Assembly (NCBI GenBank): GCA_963730535.1
Contig: CAVSRU010000006.1
Span: 1-20,818 of the forward strand
Source of the DNA: DASSUW01 sp963730535
GTDB lineage: Bacteria; Actinomycetota; Thermoleophilia; Solirubrobacterales; Solirubrobacteraceae
Direction of reading: 5' to 3'
DNA: 20,818 nucleotides
Within the stretch, counting starts at the first letter, position 1, and every line of letters starts with the position of its first letter. Both the position numbers and the translations under genes were made by a program. This document shows positions 7,576 to 16,189 of this stretch, piece by piece. The notes under the pieces are model-generated. The model was not told the origin of the DNA and searched no databases. It was given only the letters and a program-made list of their open reading frames with translations.

Positions 7576-8406
7576 TCACGGCCTCCCGTTCGAGACCGGC
7601 CAGAAGACCTCGAACCCGTGGATCGCCGGGTTGCTCAGCTGCCCGACCGGCCCGCGATCGAGAACCGAGAACTCTGCCCGGTACGCGCGCATCGCCGCCA
7701 GCTTGCAGGCGGCCGCCGGGCCGTCGAGCCGGATGACCTGCGCGGCGGACCGCGGACAGGACGCACCGCCGGCGGACACACTCCAGTAGGCATCCACGTC
7801 CAGGTGGGGATCGGCGTCGATGCCCGTAACCCACCACGGCCAGCCATAGACCGTGGAGTAGGGCACGTCGGCGTACAGGCGCACGGGCACGCCCTGGTGG
7901 GCGAGCGCGAGCGCGTAGCACCGGATCATGTCGTGGTCCGGGTGCGTCTCCCCGAGTCCCGCGGGCGCGTAGACGGCCGAGACCGTGCCGATGCGGTCAC
8001 GGATCTCCGCGTCGAGAACCGCGAACGACGGCTCCGGGCGCCCGCGGCGGTGGGCGAGGGCGCGGAAGTGGAGGTTGACGGGCTCCCGACCGGCGCGAGC
8101 GAGCGCCTCACGATCCTCGACGATCCGCCGGGCCATGTGCGCCGCCGAGTCGCGCGCGCCCGCGAGCCGGTCGAAATACCCGCGCGCGCCGGACTCCGGG
8201 ACGCCGGCGAAGACGTTCAGGACCCACAGGTCTTCCGGCCCCGTCAGCACGGACCAGCAGTCGAGGACTGCGTCGTCGGGATGAGGAGACAGGAGCAGCG
8301 CCGGCGCGTCACGCTCGTGGCACAGCCCGGTCCGGAAGCCTCGGTTCCGCAGCCGGCGCAGACGCGCGCCGGCGCGGGCGGCGCCCTCGCGCAGGAACGC
8401 CCTCAT
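7576..8406 (-). CDS. PIG-L (LmbE-like) family deacetylase
   Basis: A 276-residue cytoplasmic zinc-dependent N-deacetylase-like protein. The first metal motif is HPDD (42-45, in LLLSPHPDDAVLDC) and the second is HPDHD (155-159, in GLGETHPDHD). Both match the family that includes MshB and the GlcNAc-PI and teicoplanin deacetylases. The family removes acetyl groups from N-acetylglucosamine-type sugars. Here the likely substrate is an amino sugar of the polysaccharide or its precursor. The ATG at 8406 gives an ATGA overlap with the stop of the flippase-polymerase gene; the 83-codon upstream extension is shadow. The operon also holds a NodB-type deacetylase of a different fold, so two separate deacylation steps are possible. 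Confidence 0.88.
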   Translation of the reverse strand: MRAFLREGAARAGARLRRLRNRGFRTGLCHERDAPALLLSPHPDDAVLDCWSVLTGPEDLWVLNVFAGVPESGARGYFDRLAGARDSAAHMARRIVEDREALARAGREPVNLHFRALAHRRGRPEPSFAVLDAEIRDRIGTVSAVYAPAGLGETHPDHDMIRCYALALAHQGVPVRLYADVPYSTVYGWPWWVTGIDADPHLDVDAYWSVSAGGASCPRSAAQVIRLDGPAAACKLAAMRAYRAEFSVLDRGPVGQLSNPAIHGFEVFWPVSNGRP

Positions 8407-11249
8407 GCTGTCGCGCTCCCTGCCCGGGGTGCTACGCAGAGCGCGACCAGCACCCCCATGGCAGCCGTGATGGCGAGCGTGTTGAAGGCGGGGAACGTGA
8501 CGCTCGCGATCAACAAGAGCAGCAGCGAAGCCTGGGCGCCGGCCCGCAGGGCACCGGCGTTCGTCGTCGCGGGCGGCCCGCGCGAGAGCACCGCGGCGGC
8601 GAGCAGCACGAGGAGCAGTGCCGCCCCCGGTGTTCCGAGCTTCCACACGAGCCACAGGTAGCCGTTGTGGGCGAACGCTTCCGTCGACGGCCGCACGCCC
8701 TCGTAGGCCCGGCCCCAGAGGACCGTCGCGCCGAGTCCCGACCCCGCGACCGGATGCTCGTCGATCGCGCGCGTCACCGTCCGCATCTCGCTGACCCGGT
8801 ACCGCACCGAGAGGTCGGTGCCGAACTCCACCAACGAAGTGAGCCGCTCCCGCGCGGCGACGAGGTCGCGGGGTGCGGCGACGGCCATCCCGACGAGCAC
8901 CAGCCCCACCAGCGCCGGCCCGAGCACCACACCGCGAAGCCGCTGGGCAGGCGTCGCCCGCAGCGCCAGGAAGGCGAGGGCGAGCGCCGTCGCCAGCCAG
9001 AACGTGCGCTCGTAGGTCAGCAGGACGTCGATCGTGTTGAGGGCCACGATCGCGACCAGCAGCGCCCGGATCCGGAGCGAGCGGACCTCATACGAGAGCA
9101 GCGCGGCCACCCCCATGACCAAGGCGACGGGAAACGCGAACAGTCCGCCCTGGATCTGGCCGCGGCCCTCGGTCGTGAACCGCACGCCCGGCCGCACGCC
9201 GGCGTCCTGAGCCGCGGTGAACGGCAGCTCGACCGTCCACTGGACGAGCCCCCAGAGCCCGACGGCGAGGCCGACGACGATCAGGCCCTTCGAGAGCCGC
9301 GCGCGAGCGGCAGGCTCGCGCAGGAGGGGTACGGCGATGAGCGCCGCGCCGAACCCGAGCAGCACTCGCAGCTCAGCCCCGGTCGTGCCGGTGTCGTACC
9401 CGGCCTGGACGCCGTGGAACGCCTGCAGCACCGCGAGCCCCAGGAGTGCCACAAGCCCCGAGAGCATCCACCGCGCGCGTCGCTCGAGCCGCGTGTCGAG
9501 CAGCACGAGCGCCGCGCGGGCGAACCCGCCGGCCAGCAGCACGTCGGACGGAAACAGCCCTGCGCTGCCGGCTCCGCCTCCGAACGCGAGGGAGTTCTGG
9601 ACGCCGAACGGGACGATCGTCGTGACCAGGAGCAGCAGCGTGAGGTGAGCGACGGGAGCGATGAACGGCAGCGCGATGAGCAGCGCACCGCCGGCGAGGG
9701 CGAGGCCCGCCCGCGGCTCGAGCCCCGCCGCGATGCCGAGCACGGCCGCGGCCGCCAGCGCAAGCCCGGGGACGGCTGAGCGACGGCGCAGCCTCGGCGC
9801 CGCTCCGCCCGTCCGTCCGATCGCGCGCCGGGCGCTCTTCACGACACCCACGAGGAGAGCGCGGTCGAACACGGCGAGGGCCGCCACATACGACGTGAGG
9901 CACGCGACCGTCGCGACGACCAGCGCCACGCCGGCCGCGAGCTCCGACGACAGCGTCACGGCGGCCCGGGTGACTACCCAGGCGACGGCCGACGCCGCAG
10001 CCAGCGGCCACAGCGCGCCGGCGAACGATCTCGCCGCCACGCGCGCGGCGCGGCACGCCGCCACCGCCACCAGCGCGACGGTGGCCGTCATGTGCACGAG
10101 CAGCACCCACGCGACGGCCGTGATGCCGCCCAGGGCCGCGGCGGCGAACGTGGCCGCGACGAGCGGCGGCAGCGCAAGCAGCGAGACGCGGCCATAGACC
10201 TCGGCCCTGCCGAGCGAGTTGAGGAGGCTGCCGATGGTCAGCTGGAGGGGACGCAGCACCGCCCAGACGCCGAGGACCGCGAGCGGGCCGGACATCGGCA
10301 GCCAGTCGTCACCGAGCAGGGCCACGGTGAACGGCACCGCCGCCGCACTCAGGATCACGCCGGCGGGGCAGCTGGCGAGCGCGACCATGCGCACCACGTT
10401 CAGGAAGGCTCGGCGTACGTCCTCGCCTGCGTGGCGCATCTGCGCGAAAGCGGGGAACGTCACCTTCGCGACCGGCTCAGCGATGGCGTGGTGCGGGAGT
10501 GACGCCTGCCGGAACGCCATGGCGTAGAAGCCGAGCTGCGTGGGGCCGAGCAGCCGTCCGACGGCGAGGTAGTCGGCGTTCTCGCTGACGAAGCTCGCGA
10601 GGTCCTGCCCGAGGAAGCCGCGGCCGTCGCGCACGATCCGCCGCGCCTCCATGCGATCGAACGCGGGCCGCACCCGGTACGGCGTGAGGACCAGCAGGGC
10701 GACTCCGTTTGCCAGGTGCCCGGCCGCGTAGCCCACGACCAGGCTCCAGACGCCGGCGCCGAGGATCGCCAGGCCGAGCGCGACGCCCGCGAACGTCAGC
10801 GTGCGCACGAGCTGGCACGCGAACCGCCGGCGGAAGGCGAGCTCGCGCTGCAGCACGGTCTCGTAGAACCAGTTGACGCCGCTGAAGAGCAGAACCGCCG
10901 CCAGGAGCGCGACGATGCCGGCGAGCCGGGGTTCCGCGAAGAACGCGGCGACCACCGGCGCCAGCGCGAGCAGCACGACGCCGAGTAGAGCGCCGCTGCC
11001 CAGGAGCAGCGTCAGCACCGTGCCCTGCGCCCGCGCGTCGATCTGCGGTCGCACGATCAGCGCGGCGCCCAGCCACAGCCCCGAGAAGACGCTGAGGAGC
11101 TCCATGCCGAGCGTCGCCATCGCGAACAGCCCGAAGTCGGCCGGGGCGAGCAGCCGCGCCAGCGCCAGCGTCGTGATCAGCGTCACGGCGCGGGTCGCCG
11201 CGTACGTCAGCAGCGTCCAGGGGATGCCGCGTAGCGCCTCAACCGGCAT
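8403..11249 (-). CDS. Fused polysaccharide flippase (Wzx-like) and O-antigen polymerase/ligase (Wzy/WaaL-like)
   Basis: A 948-residue integral membrane protein in one uninterrupted frame, about twice the length of either family. Residues about 1-470 resemble the RfbX/MATE-like flippase family: an N-terminal amphipathic helix, LARLLAPADFGLFAMA, then SENADYLAVGRLLGPTQLGFYAMAF, and around a dozen hydrophobic segments. A basic linker (about 472-491, SARRAIGRTGG then RLRRRS) leads to a second block of hydrophobic segments (about 492-945). That half has TYERTFWLATALAL (about 745-758), matching the Wzy_C core, a soluble loop with EHPVAGSGLG, and HNGYLWLVWKLG (861-872). These are features of O-antigen ligase/polymerase proteins. 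The expected job is moving lipid-linked repeats outward and polymerising them. The ATG at 11249 overlaps the preceding gene by 11 bases; a GTG at 11276 is the alternative start. Confidence 0.85.
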   Translation of the reverse strand: MPVEALRGIPWTLLTYAATRAVTLITTLALARLLAPADFGLFAMATLGMELLSVFSGLWLGAALIVRPQIDARAQGTVLTLLLGSGALLGVVLLALAPVVAAFFAEPRLAGIVALLAAVLLFSGVNWFYETVLQRELAFRRRFACQLVRTLTFAGVALGLAILGAGVWSLVVGYAAGHLANGVALLVLTPYRVRPAFDRMEARRIVRDGRGFLGQDLASFVSENADYLAVGRLLGPTQLGFYAMAFRQASLPHHAIAEPVAKVTFPAFAQMRHAGEDVRRAFLNVVRMVALASCPAGVILSAAAVPFTVALLGDDWLPMSGPLAVLGVWAVLRPLQLTIGSLLNSLGRAEVYGRVSLLALPPLVAATFAAAALGGITAVAWVLLVHMTATVALVAVAACRAARVAARSFAGALWPLAAASAVAWVVTRAAVTLSSELAAGVALVVATVACLTSYVAALAVFDRALLVGVVKSARRAIGRTGGAAPRLRRRSAVPGLALAAAAVLGIAAGLEPRAGLALAGGALLIALPFIAPVAHLTLLLLVTTIVPFGVQNSLAFGGGAGSAGLFPSDVLLAGGFARAALVLLDTRLERRARWMLSGLVALLGLAVLQAFHGVQAGYDTGTTGAELRVLLGFGAALIAVPLLREPAARARLSKGLIVVGLAVGLWGLVQWTVELPFTAAQDAGVRPGVRFTTEGRGQIQGGLFAFPVALVMGVAALLSYEVRSLRIRALLVAIVALNTIDVLLTYERTFWLATALALAFLALRATPAQRLRGVVLGPALVGLVLVGMAVAAPRDLVAARERLTSLVEFGTDLSVRYRVSEMRTVTRAIDEHPVAGSGLGATVLWGRAYEGVRPSTEAFAHNGYLWLVWKLGTPGAALLLVLLAAAVLSRGPPATTNAGALRAGAQASLLLLLIASVTFPAFNTLAITAAMGVLVALCVAPRAGSATA

Positions 11250-12291
11250 GGCGGTAGAGCAACTCGCCGATCGCACGGCCCACGGCCGGCGGGCTGCGGC
11301 GGATCACCGGGCCCAGCATTTCCGTGGCTCGCGGCCCGCCGGGGACACCTCCGATGTGGCGGTACCGCAGCTCGTGCTCCTGTGCGCCCCACGCGAGCTT
11401 GAACGCGCGAAGGCCCTCCTGGCCCCAATGGGTCCTGCCGAAGTCGAGGCGCCGCATCCCGTGCGCGCACCCCCACCGGATGGCCTCCATGAACAACAGG
11501 TTGTTCGGGCGCAAGCCGAGGAAGCGGGCGTCGGACGCTCCGTACTTGTAGAGCAGCGTGTCGCCGAACGTGAGGAAGACGCCGCCGGCGATCTGCTGGT
11601 GGCCGCGATTCACGAGGAGGACGAACCCCAGGCCGCTCGCGAACAAGGCCTCGAACCCGAGGATGAAGCGGCGTGGCTGCGTGGGGACGCCGAGGCGGCG
11701 GCGTGTCGCGACGTGCAGGCGGTAGAACGCGTCCAGGGCGTTGCGATCGGTCGCCACCCGCGCGGTCAGACCCTCGCGGCGGGCGCGGCGTACCCCGCGC
11801 AGGATTTGGGGCTTGGCGATGCCCCGTTCAACCGTGGCGACCTCTGACGCGAGCGGAAGGACGTGGTGGCGGAACCGCTCGCCGCCATGAGCGCGCCCGA
11901 GCACATCGCCCGTCCCGCGCACCTCCAGCGGCACGCCGTGACGCGCTTGGAACGCGCCGAGCGCATCACGCAGCGCGCCCGGAGCCCAGATCGCCGCGTC
12001 TTCGCTGACCAGCGGGGGACAGAGGTCCGAGAAGGGCAACGCGACGAGCCGCCGGCCGGTGAGGCGGCTCGACACCGCGGCCACCGGTACCCCGGCGACG
12101 GGCGTCCCTTCGTCGCCGAGCACCACGCACGCCGTCATGTCGTACCGGTAGGTGGTACGCAGCAGCCTGAGCCATCCCGGATGGTGGAAGACGGTCGCGG
12201 CCGGCGATCTCGTCACGAGGTCCATCCACGCGGGGTCGGCGAGCGGGTCGAGCTCAACACTTCCGGGGGCGGCGGCCAGCGTCGCCGTCAC
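11239..12291 (-). CDS. FemAB-like / GNAT-fold acyltransferase (Acetyltransf_6 type)
   Basis: A 350-residue protein with the double-GNAT layout of FemAB and BioF2-like acetyltransferases. N-terminal motifs include FHHPGWLRLL (35-44) and LVALPFSDLCPP (82-93). The C-terminal half has GGVFLTFGDTLLYKYGASD (236-254), then RPNNLLFMEAIRWGCAHGMRRLDFG (261-285) and AFKLAWGAQEHELRY (296-310), the strongest family signature. Such proteins transfer an amino acid from tRNA or an acyl group from CoA. In polysaccharide loci they are often annotated as sugar-modifying acetyltransferases, but the chemistry is rarely proven. The GTG at 12291 forms a GTGA overlap with the ATP-grasp stop; the longer upstream frame is Arg/Pro-rich shadow. 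Adjacency to an ATP-grasp ligase suggests joint modification of a sugar. Confidence 0.85.
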   Translation of the reverse strand: MTATLAAAPGSVELDPLADPAWMDLVTRSPAATVFHHPGWLRLLRTTYRYDMTACVVLGDEGTPVAGVPVAAVSSRLTGRRLVALPFSDLCPPLVSEDAAIWAPGALRDALGAFQARHGVPLEVRGTGDVLGRAHGGERFRHHVLPLASEVATVERGIAKPQILRGVRRARREGLTARVATDRNALDAFYRLHVATRRRLGVPTQPRRFILGFEALFASGLGFVLLVNRGHQQIAGGVFLTFGDTLLYKYGASDARFLGLRPNNLLFMEAIRWGCAHGMRRLDFGRTHWGQEGLRAFKLAWGAQEHELRYRHIGGVPGGPRATEMLGPVIRRSPPAVGRAIGELLYRHAG

Positions 12292-13472
12292 AGCGGCCTG
12301 CCCTCTGCGAGGCGCCCGCCGAGCAGACGTGCCGTCGCGAGCGGGCCGACGAGCGACGGCAGCGGGTCGTCGGCGGCGAACACGGCGAACTCGAGCGGCC
12401 GCCGGAGTGAGCGCAGGTACGCCCGCGGGGAAAGGCGACCGGCCCGGACCTCGCCCGCGACGGCGAGCAGGTCGGTCGTCATGCGCACCCACCGGACGCC
12501 CGCCACAGCGCGCACCGAGGGCACGGGCTCGCCGCTGGCCATGCGCCAGAGCAGGTACGGGAAGTCGACGCCGGCTCGCCCGCACAGCGACTGCCAGCCC
12601 CACGCGCGCGGGTTCACGTCGAGCAGGCGGTGCTCGCCCGTGCGCTCATCGCGCTTGAACTCGGCCTCGACCAGGCCGGTGAACTTCGTCGCTGCGATGA
12701 GGCGCCGGACGTCGCCCTCCAGGCCGGGGTCGTCGATCGTCTCGACATGGCTGGACGCGCGGCCGAAGTCCATCGGGAACTGGCGGACTCGGCGAGCCGT
12801 CAGCGACGCCAGGACCTCGCCGTCGGCGCACAGCACGGCGACGGAGAGCTGGGTCGCCCCGTCACCCGGGATGAGCTCCTGCACCATGACGATCGACGGG
12901 TCGAGGAGCTCGCAGGCCTCCACATAGCGCCGCGCGAGCGCGGCGGAGTCGTCGACCCTCCACGCCTTGTCGACCGTCAGGCGGTTCAGGCATTGCTTGT
13001 ACGCCGGCTTGATCACGACCGGAAAGCGGCCGTGCGCCTGTTCGAGATCCTCCGGTCCGGCCGGGAAGGTGGTCCATGGCTGGGCGATCCCGAGCCTGGC
13101 GGCGAGCTCGTACGTGCGGCGCTTGTCGTACGCCGACCGCAACGTCTCCCACGGCGGCGTCGTCAGCCGGAAGCAACGCGCGAGCGCGTCGTGATTGCGC
13201 GCGACGAGCGCGGCCTCCTCGTCATGCGTGGGGATGAGCACCCAGCCCCCAAGCCCGTCGCGCTCTGCGAGCCCGACGAGGTATGCCACCCGCGCCTCGT
13301 CGTCCCCCTCCACGGGCCACCGGCGTCTCGGGCCCGCGTACCGCGAGGCGCTCGCGACGGCGTGCTCGTCGCTGCGCACCACGCGGACGGGGATCCCGTG
13401 ACGGCCGAGGCTGCGCACGACGGCCAGCGCTCTATAGCTGGCGCCGGTCACGACTGCTCCGGTGCTCCCCAT
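12288..13472 (-). CDS. ATP-grasp carboxylate-amine ligase-like protein
   Basis: A 394-residue ATP-grasp enzyme. The N-terminal pre-ATP-grasp domain begins GAVVTGASYRALAVVRSLG, and DKRRTYELA (116-124) marks the start of the ATP-binding part. FPVVIKPAY (150-158) supplies the ATP lysine and QELIPGDG (198-205) the adenine-contacting segment. E269 and E271 with D285-x-N287 (LLDVNPRAWG) are the metal-binding acidic residues, so the site looks intact. Overall length and layout resemble D-aspartate ligase and other carboxylate-amine ligases, which join a carboxylate to an amine through an acyl phosphate. The substrate is unknown; an amino acid or a uronic acid carboxylate would fit the setting. The ATG at 13472 lies 3 bases past the oxidoreductase stop. 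Confidence 0.88.
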   Translation of the reverse strand: MGSTGAVVTGASYRALAVVRSLGRHGIPVRVVRSDEHAVASASRYAGPRRRWPVEGDDEARVAYLVGLAERDGLGGWVLIPTHDEEAALVARNHDALARCFRLTTPPWETLRSAYDKRRTYELAARLGIAQPWTTFPAGPEDLEQAHGRFPVVIKPAYKQCLNRLTVDKAWRVDDSAALARRYVEACELLDPSIVMVQELIPGDGATQLSVAVLCADGEVLASLTARRVRQFPMDFGRASSHVETIDDPGLEGDVRRLIAATKFTGLVEAEFKRDERTGEHRLLDVNPRAWGWQSLCGRAGVDFPYLLWRMASGEPVPSVRAVAGVRWVRMTTDLLAVAGEVRAGRLSPRAYLRSLRRPLEFAVFAADDPLPSLVGPLATARLLGGRLAEGRPL

Positions 13473-13475
13473 CGC

Positions 13476-14690
13476 TCAGACCGAGGCCGATGCTGGTTCC
13501 GGGCGCACGGCCACCAGGCGGCGCGGCTCTCCGAGGTGGCACGCCAGGGCCCGGCCGGTGAACGGGGTCCCCGATACGAAGCGCATGACCGGCCCGTAGC
13601 TCCCGGCCGCGAAGGCGCCGACGAAGTGCAGCCCGGGCACGCTGGACTCGAACCCGTCGGCGAGCAGCGGGGCGCCGACGCGGGTCCGCAGTCGCGCGCG
13701 CAGCCCCGCCCCGAGGAGCGGGTGGTGGTCGGCGCGGACGTCGAATCCGGTCGCCAGGACGACCCGATCGACCTCGCGGTCTGTGCCGTCGCCCAGCGCG
13801 AGGCGCAGCCGGTCCGCCACGGGCGTCACGGAGGCGATCCGCGTGCCCAGTGTGAGCCGCACGGCGGCGGTGCGGTCGACGAGCCACCCCGCGGCCGCGG
13901 GGCGGATGCACCGGTAGGCGATCCGGTCACCGAGCCGGACCGGCACGCGGCGGAACGCGTTCGGGAGGGCGACCAGGTGGCTGAGACCGACGGGGCCGAC
14001 GTCGGTCGGCGGGTACAGGAGCCGACGCAGCAGGCCGTCGCGCCCATGCAGCCAACCGCTGCGGCGCAACCAGCGGATCCGGTCGGCGCGGGCGATCACC
14101 TCCACGTCGCCCCCCGCTTCATGGAGCAGCGCGGCGAGCTCGATCGCGCTCTGACCCGAGCCGACGATCACCGTACGCTGCCCGGCGAACTCGGCCGGCT
14201 CCAGCAGCTCGGAGGAGTGCCGGACCGCCGGCGCGGGGATCCCGGCGAACGCGCGTGGGCGATACGCGTGATCGGCCGGCCCGGTGGCGATCACGACGCG
14301 CCCGGCGTTCAGCGCGTCGCCGTCGTCGAGGCCGAGCTCGAACCGGCTGCCCGCCGCCTCGAGGCTGACGACGCGTCGCGTGTCGACGTCCGGTACGGCC
14401 TGGCGCTGATACCAGCGCCCGTAGCGCAGGAAGTCGTCGAGCGGGATCGGTCGCGCGAGGCGGAGGTCGTGCGCGGCCTCATACGCGTCGAGGGTGAGGG
14501 CTCGGTCAGGGTCTGCGATCGTCGAGGCCTCCCACGACGAGCGCAGCAGCATGCCGACCGGCATGCGCTCCCAAAGGTCCATCGGACGGCCGAGCGGGTG
14601 CACGTCGAGCCCACGGGCACGCAGATGCGTCGCAGCGGCGAGCCCGTAGGGTCCGGCGCCGATCACGGCGACGTCGTGCACCCCCGTCAT
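13476..14690 (-). CDS. FAD/NAD(P)-dependent oxidoreductase (flavin monooxygenase-like)
   Basis: A 404-residue flavoprotein with two dinucleotide-binding sites. GAGPYGLAAA (11-20) binds FAD near the N-terminus. VIVGSGQSAIELAALL (174-189) is the second Rossmann motif for NAD(P)H. ATGP (135-138) and VLATGF (311-316) are the typical ATG motifs closing the FAD and NAD domains. The pattern resembles lysine/ornithine N-hydroxylase and flavin-containing monooxygenase relatives, so amine or carbon hydroxylation is possible, as is a simple dehydrogenation. The exact reaction cannot be told. The ATG at 14690 gives an ATGA overlap with the co-polymerase stop. Its place between chain-length control and the ATP-grasp/FemAB genes is unusual for a polysaccharide operon and suggests a tailoring step. 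Confidence 0.85.
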   Translation of the reverse strand: MTGVHDVAVIGAGPYGLAAATHLRARGLDVHPLGRPMDLWERMPVGMLLRSSWEASTIADPDRALTLDAYEAAHDLRLARPIPLDDFLRYGRWYQRQAVPDVDTRRVVSLEAAGSRFELGLDDGDALNAGRVVIATGPADHAYRPRAFAGIPAPAVRHSSELLEPAEFAGQRTVIVGSGQSAIELAALLHEAGGDVEVIARADRIRWLRRSGWLHGRDGLLRRLLYPPTDVGPVGLSHLVALPNAFRRVPVRLGDRIAYRCIRPAAAGWLVDRTAAVRLTLGTRIASVTPVADRLRLALGDGTDREVDRVVLATGFDVRADHHPLLGAGLRARLRTRVGAPLLADGFESSVPGLHFVGAFAAGSYGPVMRFVSGTPFTGRALACHLGEPRRLVAVRPEPASASV

Positions 14691-16189
14691 CCCACCGTCA
14701 CCTCCGAGGTCGCGGAGCTCGGTTTGGCCTCACGTTCCGGCACGTGTCGGCGATACGCGCTCAGCATCGCCGTGAAGGGCCGCCGGGCCGGCCGCTCGGT
14801 GGAGACGACGCCCGCCGGCGGTATGCCCGCCTCCGTCAGCGCGGTTACCGCGCGCCCAAGCTCGTCAGGGCGGGTGACGTCCACGCGCGCCACGAGGAGC
14901 GCCTCGTGGACGACGCCGGCGAGGGCGACCGCGTCGCCGAACATGCCCACGGGCGAGGCGAGGATCAGCACCACGTCGCTCCGTCCGCATGCCTCCTCGA
15001 CGGTCGCCGCCATGCGCTCGCCCGCCAGCAGCGCCTGCGGCAGCTTGGCAGTGCCTCCGCTCGGGAGGACGGCCGCCTCGGGCCCGATGGCGACGAGCTC
15101 GGTCTCGAGCTCCCTCCTTCCAGCGAGGACCGCCACCAGCCCTCCGGCTTCCGTGAGCCCGAGCGTCTCCGAGAAGCTCGGCCGGCGGAAGTCGGCTTCG
15201 ATCGCGACCGTCTTCAGCCCCACCGCGCCGAACGCCCGCGTCAGGCCGACGGCCACCTCAGGGGCGCCCTCGTCAGGACCTGCGGAGGTCAGCAGCAGGA
15301 CGCCGGCCGGGCCCCGGCCCACGCCTCCGCGAGCGATCGACAGAGCCAGCGTCATCATCGCGTCCGCGGCCGCCGAGCGAGACCGCGGGATGTGCGCCAC
15401 GACCCGGCGGCCGGCGACTTCCTCGAGGTCGTCGTCGCCGCCCGCCCGCCGATCGGTGCGCGCCAGCACGACGATCGCGAGCGCAGCCGCCATCAATCCC
15501 ACCAGTCCGCCCAGAAGTGCCGCCCTCAGCGGCCGCGGGTGGCTGGTCGCGGACCCGGCGGTGGCCTCGTGGACGACCTGCACCCCGCCCGTCTGCAACG
15601 CCTGCGCCACCTCGAGCCGGGTCAGCTCCGCGCCGAGGGCGCGCCGCTCGGGCTCGCTCTCGAGCCCGGCCAGACGAGCCTGGGCAGAGGCGATCGCGTC
15701 CTCGACCGCGGCGCGTGCAGAGCGCGCCCGGTACTCCCGGTACCCGGTCGCGAACGCGTTCGCGATCGCCGCGGCGCGCTTCGCGTCGCTGTCGGAGACG
15801 GTGATCGCCACGATGTTCGAGTTGTGGTCGACCGCCGTGGTCACGCGTGCCACGAGGGCGGCCGGCGACTCCCGCAGGCCAAGCGCACGACGAACGCCGT
15901 CCGCGATCGGCTCCAGCCTGATGAGCTGGACGCTGGTGTTGAGCTCCCGCTCTGGATCCGACGAGTAGTCACCGGTGCCAAGCACCATCTCGACCTGCCG
16001 CTGCTGGCCGAGCAGGACCTTGGCAGTGGCCTCGTAGGACTTCGGGCGTGCCATCGCCACGACGAGCGCGGCGAGCATCGCGACGACCACGATCGCCGCG
16101 ACCAGCGGCCACCGGCGCCGCAGCGTCGACACATAGCGTTCGAGGGCTTCGCCCGGCGTTTTCGACGGCGCTTGCTCAGGCGTGCGCAT
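14687..16189 (-). CDS. Wzz-type polysaccharide co-polymerase fused to a degenerate BY-kinase (CpsD-like) domain
   Basis: A 500-residue membrane protein. A first helix (about 28-46), a Wzz-type periplasmic/extracellular region (about 47-220) with short helices around 160-200, and a second helix (about 221-243) form the chain-length regulator. The C-terminal domain (about 290-475) has the BY-kinase fold signature: TSAGPDEG, then AIEADFRRPSFSETLGL and VLPSGG. The Walker A GEGKST reads DEGAPE (306-311), replacing the lysine with alanine. The Walker B position reads LILASPVG, without aspartate, and the Walker A' first Asp is Glu. No C-terminal tyrosine cluster exists; only one tyrosine lies near the end. 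It is probably a pseudokinase that regulates polymer length without phosphorylation. The ATG at 16189 has a GGAGG 3 bases upstream and overlaps the deacetylase gene by 14 bases. Confidence 0.85.
   Translation of the reverse strand: MRTPEQAPSKTPGEALERYVSTLRRRWPLVAAIVVVAMLAALVVAMARPKSYEATAKVLLGQQRQVEMVLGTGDYSSDPERELNTSVQLIRLEPIADGVRRALGLRESPAALVARVTTAVDHNSNIVAITVSDSDAKRAAAIANAFATGYREYRARSARAAVEDAIASAQARLAGLESEPERRALGAELTRLEVAQALQTGGVQVVHEATAGSATSHPRPLRAALLGGLVGLMAAALAIVVLARTDRRAGGDDDLEEVAGRRVVAHIPRSRSAAADAMMTLALSIARGGVGRGPAGVLLLTSAGPDEGAPEVAVGLTRAFGAVGLKTVAIEADFRRPSFSETLGLTEAGGLVAVLAGRRELETELVAIGPEAAVLPSGGTAKLPQALLAGERMAATVEEACGRSDVVLILASPVGMFGDAVALAGVVHEALLVARVDVTRPDELGRAVTALTEAGIPPAGVVSTERPARRPFTAMLSAYRRHVPEREAKPSSATSEVTVG

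Noticed and set aside
12630..15968. Very long open frame (1112 codons) on the + strand
   Set aside because: It lies antisense to three well-supported minus-strand genes, is Arg/Ala/Pro-rich with no recognisable motif, and is expected from third-position GC bias.
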